A DNA stretch of 64,000 nucleotides from Homarus americanus (GCF_018991925.1 NW_024725489.1:6867916-6931915), one strand, 5' to 3'. Counted from the first letter of the stretch, positions 10,843-23,216 are shown. A program made the numbers and translations. The notes: a model not told the origin generated them from the letters alone.

Positions 10843-11255
10843 TTGTGTGGGTCATGTGTTACCAGGGTGTGGGTCATGTGTTACCAGGGTGTGGGTCATG
10901 TGTTACCAGAGTGTGGGTCATGTGTTACCAGGGTGTGGGTCATGTGTTACCAGGGTGTGGGTCATGTGTTACCAGGGTGTGGGTCATGTTTACCAGAGTG
11001 TGTCATGTTTTACCAGGTGTGGGTCATGTGTTGTGGGTCATGTGTTACCAGGTGTGGGTCATGTGTTACCAGTGTGGGTCCAGTGTGTCAAGTGTTACCC
11101 ATGGGTGTGGGTCATGGTGTGGGTCATGTTTGTGTACCAGGGTGTGGGTCATGTGTTACCAGGGTGTGGGTCATGTGTTACCAGGGTGTGGGTCATGTGT
11201 TACCAGGGTGTGGGTCATGTGTTACCAAGGTGTGGGGCATGTGCTACCAGGTTAT
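10843..11255. repeat. 22-bp minisatellite, array 1
   Basis: A head-to-tail unit containing GTGTGGGTCATGTGTTACC, about 22 bp. As 22 is not a multiple of three, three units make a 22-residue period in every frame; this explains long stop-free frames that are not genes. Confidence 0.95.
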
Positions 11256-11968
11256 AAAGGCCTGGGACTTAGGGATAGAAATCCCTTGCCAGCCTAATCA
11301 GGTTCTTATAAGTGGAAAGTCAAGAACCATGGTTTTCCGGGGGATAACAAACAACCGTTAGAGATTGACAACTCTTTACTACGAAAACAAACACAAAAAT
11401 TGATACCACTCACACAAATATCAAATAAAGAAATACTGGAGTCAAACAATTACGGGAGTCTACAATTAATAGTCAAACAATTAAGGGAGTCAACTATTAA
11501 GGGAGTCAAACAATGTACAGTATTTCCTACGACGGCAGCCCGATGGAATGTTCCGATAACGCCGTGGTCCGCTCTCAGGGGGGGGAGGTCCAGGGCAGCT
11601 TCCTCACTTGGCGCCGGCAGGCAATGTCTTGCCACGCAGGAGAGACGCCAGGGCATGGACGGTGGAGAGGGCGTGGAGGAAGTGGCGATGATGTGGCAGC
11701 CGCGGTAGTAGCTGAAACAGGTGTCTGGAGGTTGACTTTTTAATAGTGAAGGTCTGGGGAAACAGCCCACGAGCCCAGGACCTCACATGAGCACACAACC
11801 AGAAATTGAACGAACAGCGGGGTGCAAGTACAGCTGTGTTGACGGCTGGGTAGTGTCTGATGTGTGACAAGGCAGCAGCGACCTTCTCACCTCCATCTAC
11901 ACCCCCCCCCCTCCTAGTGGGGGCGTAAACGAGCGGCGGACAAGCATCCCTCTCGTTACAGCCCTGAC
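11256..11968. mobile_element. Insertion in minisatellite (possible solo LTR)
   Basis: About 710 bp separates two minisatellite arrays and is absent from block B. Its right two thirds match the first 412 bases of the window. CAGG occurs at both junctions, but this is also part of the minisatellite unit, so the exact ends and class are uncertain. Confidence 0.5.
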
Positions 11969-12964
11969 ACAGGGTGTGGGTCATGTGTTACCAGGGTATG
12001 GGTCATGTGTTACCAGGATGTGGGTCTTGTGTTACCAGGGTGTGGGTCATGGGTTACCAGGGTGAGGGTAATGTCTTACCAGGGTGTGGGTTATGTGTTA
12101 CCAGAGTGTGGGGCATGTGTTACCAGGTTGTGGGTCATGTGTTACTTGGGAGTGGGTCATGTGTTACCAGGGTGTGGGTCATGTGTTTCCAGGGTGTGAG
12201 TCATGTGTTACCAAGGTGGGGGTCATGTGTTACCAGGGGTGTGGTAAGTGTTACCAGTGTGTGGGCCATGTTACCAGGGTGTATCATGTGTTACCAGGGT
12301 GTGTGGGTCATGTGTTACCAGTGTGTGGGTGTTACCAGGGTGTGGGTCATGTGTTACCAGGGTGTGAGTCATATGTTACCAAGGTGTTGGTCATGTGTTA
12401 CCAAGGTGTGGGTCATATGTCACCAGGGTGTGGGTCATGTGTTACCAGGGTGTGAGTCATATGTTACCAAGGTGTTGGTCATGTTACCAAGGTAATATAT
12501 GTCACCAGGGTGTGGGTCATGTGTTACCAGGGTGTGAGTCATATGTTACCAGGGCATGGGGTCAGTGTGTGTTACCAGGGTGTGGGTCATATGTTACCAG
12601 GGTGTGTCCAGTGTGTGGGTGATGTGTTACCAGGGTGTGGGTCATGTGTTACTAAGGTGTGGGTCATGTGTTACCAGGGTGTGGATCATATGTTACCTGG
12701 GTGTGGGTCATGTGTTACCTGGGAGTGGGTCATGTGTTACCTGGGAGTGGGTCATGGGTTATCAGGGTGTGGGTCATGTGTCACTAGGGTATGGTTCATG
12801 TGTTACCAGGGTGTGGGTCATGTGTTACCAGGGTGTGAGTCATGTGTTACCAGGGTGTGGGTCATGTGTTACCAGGGTGTGAGTCATGTGTTACCATGGT
12901 GTGTTTCATGTGTTACATGGGAGTGGGTCATGTGTTACCAGGGTGTGGGTCATGTGTCACCAGG
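11969..12964. repeat. 22-bp minisatellite, array 2
   Basis: Same unit as array 1 with more variants (GTGAGTCAT, GGAGTGGGT). Roughly 45 units. The open frames inside are repeat artefacts. Confidence 0.95.
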
Positions 12965-13776
12965 TGTTACGTTTTAAATGCAGGAAAGTGGTTTTCTTAA
13001 CGTTGAACTCTGATACCTTCACACTGGTTACTCACCCAGGAGATTATGGTGTATCACTACGTAGAATTTCACTCTGCTTCCGGCATTCAATGCGTTATGT
13101 ACTTGATAAATGATGATTTAATGAATTCCATTAATTTCCAACATCCATCTAAGTTATTGGTTATACTTTGTCATAACCAATCAGTCATTACCTTTGGTAA
13201 TAATAATAATAGAGGAATCACAGATACGGGCAGATAAATTGCACTTACGTTTATTTGGCACAATTTCATGCACTGGACTAATAATTTGCATGGATAGGTC
13301 AGTCACTCACATTCATGCCACAGTACCGTAAGTTATAAGGGAGAGCTTGTCAACCTGGAGAATTAATCGTTTAGATCTATTAGGCCGGCCTGGAGTGCTC
13401 TTGCAGCAAACAGGCCCTCACCAGTGATCACTTCCTTCACAGGATGTGTTAACTTGTCCCTGGAGTTAACAACAATCTCGGGGATTTGCACACACAGACT
13501 CGTAGCACTGGTAGGACTGTATGGCCCCTGTTCTTAAGTCCGCGGAGCAGGAGGTCTGCCCTAACCCATGGTCTAAAGCCCACTGACTAAAATGTGGTTT
13601 TGAGGCGTGAAATGATGAACAGTACAACACTGTCTCACTGACCTGCCTCTATCGGCTGGCAAACATACCACTAATGGAAAACATATGTCCCAGTTATGGC
13701 TGGCCGGGTGCCTTATCTCTACCGTAAACAAACATTTGGAGTGGGTTGTTTGGGAGGCCCAACGCAACCCATTTCA
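12965..13776. mobile_element. Putative solo LTR (812 bp) with 5-bp TSD
   Basis: Begins TGTTACGTTTTAAATGC and ends AACCCATTTCA, i.e. TG...CA, flanked by CCAGG at 12960-12964 and 13777-13781. Removing the insert and one CCAGG restores the minisatellite. It has no coding content. CCAGG is also part of the repeat unit, which weakens but does not remove the target-site argument. It could alternatively be a non-LTR-related unit. Confidence 0.6.
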
Positions 13777-13781
13777 CCAGG

Positions 13782-14905
13782 CTGTGGGTAATGTGTTACC
13801 AGGGGGTAAGTCATGTGTTTCTAAGGTGTGGGTCATGTGTTAGCAGGGTGTGGGCCATGTGTTACCAGTGTGTGGGCAAATTGTTACCAGGGTGATGGTC
13901 ATATGCTACCAGGGCATGGGCCATGTGTTTCCAGGGTATGGGCCATGTGTTATCAGGGAGTGGGCAGTGTGTTACCAGGGTGTGGGCCATGAATAAGGGA
14001 GTGGGCCAAGTGTTACAAGGGAGTGGGCCATGTGTTGCCTGGGTGTGGGCTATGTGTTACCAGGGTGTGGGCTGTGAGTTATAAGGGAATGTTCCATGTG
14101 TCACAACCAGCCAGGATGTGGGCCATGTGTCACAACCAGCTAGGATGTTGGCCATATTTTACATCCAGCCAGTGTGTGGCTTATGTGTCACCACCATCCA
14201 GGGTGTGGCCCATGTGTCACCACCAGCCACGTTAAGGGCCATGTGTGACAACCAGCCAGGGTGTGGGCTATGTGTCACCACCAGCAAGAGTGTGGGCCAT
14301 GTGTGACAAAGAGCCAGGTTGTGGGCTATGTGTCACCACCATCCACGGTGTGGCCATTTGTCACAACCAGCCAGGGTGTGGGCCATGTCACAACCTGTCA
14401 GGATGTGCGCCATATTTTCCATGCAGCCAGTGTGGGCCATGTGTCACCATCCAGGGGTGGGGCCATGTGTCACCACCAGCCAGTGTGTGGGCCATGTGTG
14501 ACAAAGAGCCAGGGTGTGGGCCATGTGTGACAAAAGCCAGGTGTGGGCTATGTGTTACCACCCAGCCAGGGTGTGTGACATGTGTGACAAAGAGCCAGCC
14601 ATGTGTGACAAAGAGCCAGGGTGTGGGCCATGTGTCACCACCAGCCAGTGTGTGGGCCATGTGTGACAAAGAGCCAGGGTGTGGGCCATGTGTGACAAAG
14701 AGCCAGGGTGTGGGCTATGTGTTACCACCAGCCAGTGTGTGGGCCATGTGTGACAAAGAGCCAGGGTGTGTGACATGTGTGACAAAGAGCCAGGGTGTGG
14801 GCTATGTGTCACCACCAGCCAGGGTGTGGGTGTGGTGTCACCACCACCCAAGGTGTGGGCCATGTGTCACCACCAGCGAGGATGTGGGCCATGTGTCAGA
14901 CACTT
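13782..14905. repeat. Minisatellite array 3, 22-bp grading into about 29-bp units
   Basis: The left part keeps the ATGTGTTACCAGGG unit. From about 14100 the unit changes to GGGCCATGTGTCACCACCAG or GTGTGACAAAGAGCCAGG. The unit change within one array indicates successive local expansions. Long frames on both strands are non-genic. Confidence 0.9.
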
Positions 14906-15167
14906 GTAGAGGGATGGTGCAGGAAGACAAGCTGAGGTGTGAAGGACGGAGTCAATGAAAGTGTTACAGAAACATTATGGAATTTATCGTTTTTAAGTCA
15001 CTTTGTATAATAAGTAACAATAAATATTTTGTAATAAATATATTCCACAAAGAGATTCCAGTCAAAAAGTATTAAATAAGTTAAATATATAAGATTATAT
15101 ATATAATATATATGATGATGATGACGATGACGGGTGGTGGCCGCCGAGCATTGTGGTGATGGCAGCA

Positions 15168-15558
15168 TCAGTAGACGTTGATGGTTATGGCGTCGACCTC
15201 GGCGCCGTTGTTAAGAAGAACACACTTGTAGTCTCCGGCGTATTTACTCAAGAAGTCGTGGAAGACGAGGTAGGAGTGGGGCAGGTGGGTGCCGCTGCCC
15301 AGGTGAGTACACCTAGCGGTTGTTGGTGGACCATCTAGCCACCAGATCATGTGTGGAGTACCGCCACTGTACCTGGTAGTGTTGCAGGTTGTCTGTGGTG
15401 GACACCTCCGCCCTGCAGAACACGAAGGCTTCCTTCAGGTAGTCAATATTGACCGACGTGCCGTTAACAATGACTGCTTGAGCCGACGACTCGTTGTGTA
15501 GGGGCAGCGAGGCCGAGAGGAACATCACCTGTATGTTGGAGTTGTGATGGCGTGACAT
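15168..15558 (-). pseudogene. Ig-domain secreted protein, copy A (broken)
   Basis: Homologue of the intact genes at 28840-29238, 33282-33704 and 42789-43211. From the ATG at 15558 it reads MSRHHNSN, but an in-frame deletion of about 33 bp has removed the hydrophobic core of the signal peptide. The Ig fold follows (AFVFCRAEV, then YQVQWRYS). At the C'-strand codon after NNR a TAC has become TAG, and a +1 insertion (CTCACCTGGGC instead of CTCTCTGGGC) shifts the frame. The distal half (YLVFHDFLSKYAGDYKC, ending NVY) is intact in the other frame. It therefore cannot yield a secreted domain. The promoter upstream (15671-15694) is preserved. Confidence 0.88.
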
Positions 15559-15670
15559 GTTGATGTTTGTCAAGATGTAAAAATTGTGTTTGAAGATACT
15601 TAAGGTGGCGAGGTAGTTGTTGTTGATGTAGCGGCTGGTGGAGTTGTGATGACAGGTAGTGGAGGCTCAC

Positions 15671-15694
15671 AATATATAGCCACACGTGACGTAA
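15671..15694 (-). promoter_or_regulatory. Conserved CRE-like plus TATA core, copy A
   Basis: Minus strand reads TTACGTCA (15687-15694), then TATATATT (15671-15678), in the same spacing as in all other family members. Confidence 0.7.
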
Positions 15695-15725
15695 TAGAAA
15701 CCTCTACCATTATGCATCACGAATC

Positions 15726-16315
15726 CTGAAAATGTTTCTTGGTAACACGGAGCTGACGACCCGCCCTTATTTTCTGACATACAGCAGCCATATTAACTCT
15801 TCTGCCGCCACACATCCGCGATACTTTCTTCATGTTGTTATCAATGTGAGATGTTATAAGAAATTCAAATCCGTTCTTGATCACAATTATTACATTGAAT
15901 TATGTCGACATTCACCAGGAAGTATTGTTACACTTTGTGTCAAGTTTAATTCCAATCACATTTTATTGTAATCTTTTGTTTGGTTGAGGAAATATTTCAC
16001 ACAAAACATAATTTCGTTACTTCAGTAAAGTAACATTTTCTCATTTTTAAGTTGTAAAGATTAAAGAATATGGATCACAATAATCTTAGTAGAAGGAAGA
16101 AGAGTCTGGCAGTAATGTTTGAACATTCAGCTGGTGGATCATTGTCTTGTGTTCGTGAAACAAAACATTTCCCTAATGGATATATTTAGACATAAAGACA
16201 TTACTGAAATGAATCATTGACATATGGCACAAGCAGTAATGTTTACTTTATGGTACAGTTTTGTTTGTAGTGATGCATCTTTATGTTGTTAATAAAATAT
16301 AACATGACTAGGTGT
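15726..16315. repeat. Upstream flank shared with 29452-30020
   Basis: The sequence from GAATCCTGAAAATGTTTC to AACATGACTAGGTG is co-linear with the upstream flank of the intact minus-strand gene and with 50065-50630. It contains no gene. The duplication therefore carried about 0.6 kb of upstream DNA along with each minus-strand Ig copy. Confidence 0.8.
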
Positions 16316-16805
16316 ACCAACACGAGGTGACCAGGTTGTGGTGGAGGTTGTGAGTGAATCAGTCAACCAACACGTGGTGACCAGGTTGTGGTGGAGGTTG
16401 TGAGTGAGTCAGTCTACCAACACGTGGTGACCAGGTTGTGGTAGAGGTTGTGAGTGAGTCAGTCAACCAACACGTGGTGACCAAATTGTGGTGGAGGTTG
16501 TGAGTGAGTCAGTCTACCAAAACGTGGTGACCAGGTTGTGGTGGATGTTGTGAGTGAGTCAGTCAACCAACACGTGGTGACCAGGTTGAGGTGGAGGTTG
16601 TGAGTGAGTCAGTCTACCAAAACTTGGTGGCCAGGTTGTGGTGGAGGTTGTGAGTGAGTCAGTCTACCAACACGTGGTGGCCAGGTTGTGGTAGAGGTTG
16701 TGAGTGAGTCAGTCTACCATCACGTGGTGGCCAGGTTGTGGTGGAGGTTGTGAGTGAGTCAGTCTACCAACACGTGGTGGCCAGGTTGTGGTGGAGGTTG
16801 TGAGT
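16316..16805. repeat. 50-bp minisatellite (about 10 units)
   Basis: Unit of 50 bp containing CCAACACGTGGTGACCAGG and TTGTGAGTGAGTCAGTC. The counterpart in block B is 50640-51390. Confidence 0.95.
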
Positions 16806-17404
16806 GTACTCAGCTACTGAACTTTGTGATGTGTGACTTAAATTGTAACTTAACAGCTACACTTAAGTATGTCATGTTGTTTGTTATCTTAAGTGTGCAG
16901 GAGCCTGACCTTTCTATGTGTGGCGCCATGACGGCGTCTGGTGAACCAGATGGTGTGAAGTTAGGTCCCATAGGCCTTAGTTACCCGTTAAGGGCAGTGA
17001 CGCTACATCATACTGAACACAAGGCGGTATTATCACACTTACTGCACTCGACCGTCATTTAAGAAAGTGTATGTTAGGTTCCCATTACCAGATGAGCGTC
17101 ATAACCACTCTGCCGCAACTAGAGGCGGATGTTACATGGTGATGAGATTCACCACAAGAGAGGAAAGAATGAAGGAGTTTTATGTTCATCAACAATGTGA
17201 GTCACACCTGTCAGTGAGATCATTAACACTACAACGACACACCTGTCAGTGAGATCCGCCCAGGTGAAGGACCAACTACATCACACTAACCTTCCTCCTC
17301 ACTCTCACTTCCTCCAAGATAAACCTGATGACACTTGTTATACGTCACAAGTCAACCATTTACTCCAGTTAAAACAATTATGATAATAATCAGAAAGGCG
17401 GACA

Positions 17405-17690
17405 CATAACGCTCACGTAGTCACACAACGTTCATGTACTCACACAACGTTCATGTACTCACATGACGATCACGTACTCACACAACGTTCAAGTACTCAC
17501 AAAACGTTCATGTATTCACACAGCATTCATGTACTCACACAACGTACATGTACATGTACACACACAACGTTCATGTACTAATACGACATTTATGTGCTCA
17601 TCTAACGTTCATGTACTTACACAACGTTCAAGTGCTCACACAACGTTCATGTACTCACACGACGTTCAAGTACTTACACAACATTAATCA
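17405..17690. repeat. 19-bp minisatellite
   Basis: Unit near ACACAACGTTCATGTACTC. The counterpart in block B is about 51990-52230. Bases 16806-17404 hold only low-copy duplicated sequence with no supported gene. Confidence 0.9.
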
Positions 17691-17897
17691 GCCTAACAAT
17701 GACGTGTGGTGAGCCAAGATGACCTCCGTACTGAGAACATGAGAAGGTTGTCATGATCATGTTGACACTAACAGCCACAACACCCAACAGAGTATCATGA
17801 ATGAACCGTCCGGCTGGTGTCATCAATGAATGGAGGACATGAGAACGTAGGGGTAAGGTCCACCACACTACCTCAACACACAACACTGTGGTCCTTA

Positions 17898-18266
17898 GCG
17901 CGTGTCACTCACCCACTCACTGGGTAAGAGCTTCCTTATCACCCGGGCTGTATTTTTATATTCTTGCGTCTACTGTTATAACACCCTGAATAATAAGGTC
18001 ATCTGAGGTGATCAACACCTCCCCTGGGCAGTTCACACTAGATATAAAGTACTCTTATGATACACATCTGACAGTGTTCACATCATGTATGTCTTGTGTT
18101 CAAGTTGCATGAACTATGATACATGTATTATTATCATAATGTAACATATATAAGTATTGTATGAAAAGAATAAGTCTTCCAGACCATAAAGAACGGTTGA
18201 ACACAGATAACGAATAAAGTTAGTCATACAAAGGTGACAAAAAACAAAAAAACAAAAACTCAGCAC
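17898..18266. other. Intergenic, nothing recognised
   Basis: Beyond the end of block A homology. AT-rich with no motif found. Confidence 0.4.
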
Positions 18267-18810
18267 TGAACTGTGATAAATTTCCTGGCCAAAGAAGGTT
18301 CCACACCATTGGAAACCCGTTGACACAGAGTGGGAGTGTGGCAAGATGCCGCCTCATATGTTACAGTAGCAAGGTGGTTCAAGTAGTACTTGTGTGGGCG
18401 TGAGAACCTTGAGGACGACCCTCGATCAGGATGGTCTTCAGACGCCACCAGCGCGACAACTGTTGCCTGAGTCAAGACCCTGTTTATGGTGGTCCAGTGT
18501 ATCCAAGTCGGTGACATAGGCACCGAGGTTGGCAAGAGACATGGAAGTATTGTGATCGTCATCCATGAGGAGGTCGGGATGTCTTGGCCTTCTGTAAGAT
18601 GGTTCCCGATACCTCAAAGCTCAGGATCAACACCAGAGGTTGGCATCAAGTCGACAGTTCCTTGACCTGTACGAAGACAATCCAGCCAACTTTCCTCCTC
18701 TTCTGGTGACAAGACATGAGATATAGATTCACCATTGGCACTCTGAGTCAAAGATGGAATCCATGCAATGGAAACACTGAAACAAACAGACCCCAACAAG
18801 TTCAATAGTT
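18267..18810 (+). pseudogene. Mariner-family transposase relic
   Basis: Plus-strand frames give, in order, NFLAKEGSTPLET, a YVTVARWFK block, LEDDPRSGWSSDATSATTVA, GSIVIVIHEEVGMSWPSVRW, LDLYEDNPANF and a SKMESMQW block. This is the N-terminal two helix-turn-helix region and the start of the catalytic domain of a mariner transposase, in the right order. Several stops and frameshifts interrupt it. The C-terminal DDD catalytic half is missing and no TIRs were found. It is an old, dead copy unrelated to its neighbours. Confidence 0.82.
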
Positions 18811-19109
18811 AACACTGTTGTCAAGGTCATGAACTTGAGATATTTATGTCAAAGGGATTCTGGTGATCAACTACCAGTCACACATACTGCACATAACCAG
18901 TAATTATCATGTTGACCTAATGCAAGTACTACACGGCGTCATGTTGGAGAGGAGACAGAGAATATTAAATAGAAGTGTGCTGAAGCTCCTGCCTGACCAA
19001 TGTTTCCGTCCATGACGCCTGCATCACACAACTGTGAGACTAAGTATCTCAAACTCCTTCCCTGCAGACAAGATCTGGTTCTATACAACTATTGTGGGTC
19101 TCGCCAGTA
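18811..19109. other. Intergenic between mariner relic and LINE 3' end
   Basis: No gene or repeat recognised. Confidence 0.4.
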
Positions 19110-19447
19110 GAGATTGATTTTTTGACTTTGCCGCTTGCAGCGGCTACTTTATTGTGCACCCCACACTCATCCTGTGAGCGGTAGCGCAAAAGGATTACAG
19201 AGTAGGGTTTACAAAGGGTCATAATAATTAACCCCGGTTGTCAGGATATTATGGCACCGAAAGTTACACAGTATTTCATTTACATTATTTGTTTAGTTCT
19301 ATACATAAAGGGTAACTTATTCACAAATGCGTGAGAACAGGCGTGTGAGGCAGTATGTCTGGCCTCACACTTTGTTATTCACATTTACGTGGGAAGTATT
19401 CAAGCACATTGCGTATTTGGTTCTGTACATGAGAACTGATATAGTTA

Positions 19448-22400
19448 CTAAGTGCAAAAAAGTGGATACAATCTTAATATGTCGGCTATCTTGCCATTAG
19501 AGATGAAGTGTTGTGCCATTTCACACACAGTGTGCTTGGACCTGTCCCTAAAAGGTTCTATCTTCACACAGTCGAGGACGTAGTGTTCAAGTGTGTGGCC
19601 ATATGTATGGCCACACACTTTACATTTAGTTTTGTTTACATCTGCTTGAGGAACATACTGCCAGAGGTACTTATATCCTAACCTTAATCTAGCGGTTACA
19701 ACATCTTGTAATCTAGTGATCTTGTTACTTGCTCCATATACATGTTTCACTTGATACATCTCATCATGGTAAACTATGGATCGACTAGTGCCTGTTTGCA
19801 CTTGTCTACTTGCGTCAAACTCATCAATAAGTTCTTTCCTAATTACAGTTTTAAGGGTTCTTTTTGACAGACCCAAATTGTATTCAACGGTGTCTTTGTT
19901 AGACGCGAGTTTGGCGAGGGCATCAACTCTGTCATGTTTTATGAGGCCTATGTGAGAGGGGATCCACAACAGTTTGACCTTGACACCCCGGTCAACAAGG
20001 CACGCATATTTGTGTCTGGCTTCAGAGACAAGATCGTGACAACCTGAGTCGAGGGTACCAAGGGCAAGTAGTGAGGATAGAGAGTCAGTGATGATGAGAC
20101 TGTCAGTAACAGTGGTTTCAATGAATTTAATAGCTGTGAGTATGGCAACTAATTCAGTTTGTAGAGTGGATGCCCAGTTGTTAATTCTAACTCCTTTCTC
20201 AATTATATTACCGTCAGGTTGAGTCACAACAATAGCACTTCCAGCCCTCCCACAGGCGGTGTTTAGAGATCCATCAGTGTAGATGGTCTGTGTGATATTA
20301 TCATCAGTCTGTAGAGTGTGTATGTGTTCAAGAGCTCTCAATTTGGCAGTGTGTTGGAGATAAATGGTTTGTATAATTAATTTTTTAGGCGGATACGTCG
20401 GTATTGTGATATCGAAGGGAACTGTCCGCCAGGGTGGCAGGAAGCGCTGTTGTGTCTCAACTTTGTACAGGTGGTCTAGTCCAAATATCTTCATATGTGT
20501 AGCTGTAGTTTGGATCCATTTAGACTCAGTAGTCCCATGGTTCATACATTCTAGCAATTTTAAGGAAACAATGTTATCAGGATCACCACGCAGAAGCCTC
20601 AGGGCTATCATGAGGTTGACTTCAATTATTCTATCTTTAACACTGGGTATACCTAGTTCTTTCCTCATATTAAGTACTTTAGTGCTCATGGGACATCCTA
20701 GGATAATTCTGGGTGCTTTATTTTGCATTTTCTCGAGCTTGTCAACGCCTTTCCTGTCACGAATGACCAGGGCTGGTGCGTGGTAATCTATCAGAGATCT
20801 TATATAGCCTAGGCACATTGTTTTAACAATTCTAATATTAGCACCATAGTGCGGGCTGTACCCCGCTACACTTCTAAGAGGTCTCAGTCTGTCAGTACAT
20901 TGGCGGGTTAGCTGTTGTATGGCAGGTAGGGTACAAGGGACGGAGACACCAAGATATTTAAAAGAAGAAACATAGTCAATAGTGTTGTTACCTATCTTGA
21001 ACTTGGCGGGGCCGCGTTTGCGGTTACCAGCTTGTTTGTTGAACACCTTAGTTTTCTCAGTGGAGATAATAAGACCGAGGTGTTCACAGGCTGCGTATAC
21101 ATGGTTCAGGGTGGTTTGCATTTCACGATGAGTTTTAGTATGTATAAGAATATCATCAGCATAGCTGATTGAGATATTGCTGGGGTTGTCTGGTATTAAA
21201 TTTAATAATGCATTCATAAGAACATTGAACAAAGTGGGGCTGAGTAACCCACCTTGAGGGGTACCAAGTTGCATATCTTAACTTCACTTTTGTAACCCTG
21301 AAACAGTGCAGCAGCCCTTCTGTTGGTTAGGTAACCACTTATCCAGTGTAACAGCCTACCTCCTATATCCATTTTGGCTAGTTCGTACAATATCAGTTGC
21401 CTATTGGCAATATCAAATGCAGCTTTTAGGTCAAGAAATGTGGTGTATCTGTGCCTTTCATCACCATGCACAGTTAGGAATGTGGTGATGCAATTATGTA
21501 CACCTTTACCATGGGTGAAGCCATTTATGTTAGGAGACATGTGTTCTCTGATTCTATATAAGAGTCTGCCAAGAACCATCCTCTCAAAGGTTTTACACAG
21601 GCAGCTGGTTAGTGATATGGGACGAAAAGCATCAGGCTGTCCTGGTTTCGGTATTGGTACAACAATACTGCTGGTCCATGATGTGGGTAGTTGGCCCTCG
21701 GCATGACTCATATTGTACAATACCAACAATGGATTGCCTGGCACGCGCCTTAGTAGTCTAATGATGTTGTAGGTGACTCCGTCCTCTCCAGGGGAAGTAG
21801 ACCTACCCCTGGCGAGGGCGGCGTCAAGCTCCCACTCAGTATATGGAACATCACACTCATCGTGCTGTTTGCCCAGCATAAAGCTAATAAGATTACTTCT
21901 CTCTACAGACTTCGCATCAAGGAGTCCCCGAGTCCTAGCTGGTAACATGTCATAGCTCGACACATGAGCCCACTTTGTTATTAGCTCATTCGACTTTTGC
22001 AGAGGGTTTGGATGGGAGACGTGTCTTCTGTTTTTACCTCTGATTATGTTTATGTCTTTCCAGGCTTTGCTGAGGGATGTGTGTTGGTTCAGGCTGTTGA
22101 CATATGTCTCCCATGCATTTTGTCTGAGTTCGTTTACACGTTCCCTGACAGCAGCAAGGGAAGCTTGATACAATTGTAACATTTGAGGTGTTCTACATTG
22201 TCTGTAACCCTTACCCACCCTCCTGACCCTAGCCCTGAGTTTTTTCAGCTCAGGGTCATTATAGCACTGCTGTTGCCTGTTCCCATTATGCTGACCACGT
22301 TTTCTCCTTTTTTTGGTGGAGGCATTGTTGGTGAAGTATACATAAGTCCTATCTATCAGATCGTCATGGAAACTTTGGTAATTGTCAGGCTTGTAGTCCT

Positions 22401-23154
22401 TGTACCAGTCATGGATGAAGTCTATGAACTGGCTTTCATGTTCTTGCTTGACTGTGATTCTACGTCTGTTGAGTTTACCACCAGTGGGGGTGTCATTGGC
22501 TACATGTATACTAGCTTGGATTGGGCTGTGGTCAGACATAAGATCAGTGACAACATCAGAGCTATGAGTTGTGTATGATAGATTAAAGCCAATACATTTG
22601 TCTAGACCCCCGCCATAGATGTGTGTTGGTTCATTATTACCTATAATTTGAACATCTTCATATGCGCTGAGAAGTGAGATAAGTCTCCTACCATTGGTGT
22701 TAGTGGTGGAGTCACCTAATTTCTTGTGTCTAGTATTCAGGTCACCCATTAGGACAGTGGGCTCAGTGTGTAAAAAGTCTGGGAGATCTGTGTATTGAAG
22801 CTGATCTGAGGGAGCATAGGCGTTTAGCACGTTGAGTGTGGAGTTGCCCAGGTGGATAGTGATCCCATGGTACTGAAGGTTGGTAGTCTTTTTGGATACA
22901 AGAGGTACATGCGGGAGTGACTTCTTAACATACATCAAACATGTGTGAGTAGAACTAGGATCATAATACACATAATTGGGCAGACTGGGTGGGGGCTTAC
23001 CATTAGGTGTGAGACACTCCTGCAGACACACAATATCGATGTCCTCAGTCACAACTTTGTGGTGTAGGTCAGGGTATCGTTTTCTAAGGGATGAGATGTT
23101 CCAACTCATCACCTTCACCGCTCTGTATCTTTGCCTGGTATTAACACTGGCCAT
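19448..23154 (-). pseudogene. LINE ORF2: endonuclease, reverse transcriptase, RNase H; one frameshift
   Basis: ORF2 encodes the polyprotein that nicks target DNA and reverse-transcribes the element RNA. From the ATG at 23154 the first segment (646 codons, to 21214) has the APE endonuclease motifs MSWNISSL, CLQEC, MGDLNTRH and SDHSPI. It then shows the start of the RT (FRPISLTSCLCKTFERM, FLDLKAAFDIANRQ). Near 21265-21280 a single frameshift moves the reading to a second frame. That frame carries LGTPQGGLLSPTLFN, YADDILIHT, the thumb, and RNase H with YTDGS, QTELVAI, ITDSLSS and HDRVDALAK. It closes with a CCHC-like CKVCGHTYGHTLEHYVLDC. All catalytic residues are present. The frameshift may be a real mutation or a sequencing error, so the element may be young. 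Confidence 0.9.
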
Positions 23155-23216
23155 TATGAAATGTATTTGGAATTTTGTCTGGTATTAACACTGGCCATTA
23201 TGAAATGTATTTGGAA
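23135..23216 (-). repeat. 44-bp tandem duplication at the ORF1/ORF2 junction
   Basis: CTGGTATTAACACTGGCC and the following bases to TTTGGAA occur twice, at 23135 and 23179, offset 44 bp. Each copy contains TAATGG on the minus strand, so the stop/start overlap is present twice. The upstream ATG opens only 14 codons (MASVNTRQNSKYIS); the second opens the real ORF2. Confidence 0.9.

Larger units (their letters stand above)
9153..17897. repeat. Segmental duplication block A (paralogue of 47023-52457)
   Basis: From TGTGTTGGAATGTCTAACAG onward the order of features matches block B. They are a 700-bp low-copy region, a TTAC microsatellite, a TTAGG-like tract, a 22-bp minisatellite, an Ig pseudogene on the minus strand, a 50-bp minisatellite, a 19-bp minisatellite and a closing segment ending ACTGTGGTCCTTA. 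Block A is larger because its minisatellites are longer and carry insertions. Between 9153 and 10017 no gene is supported: a frame at 9343-9639 exists but its start region is not preserved in the second copy. Confidence 0.9.

Noticed and set aside
10777..14958. Several 100-240-codon open frames rich in Gly-His-Val-Cys-Tyr-Gln
   Set aside because: They are translations of 22-bp and 29-bp minisatellites; the repeat has no stop codons in several frames, and the frames differ in every array.
16316..16805. CRISPR-like array (regular 50-bp period)
   Set aside because: Whole units repeat with no unique spacers. The genome is eukaryotic and no cas gene is present.
20364..20786. 140-codon plus-strand frame and others inside the LINE
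   Set aside because: They are antisense shadows of ORF2, whose motifs are on the minus strand.
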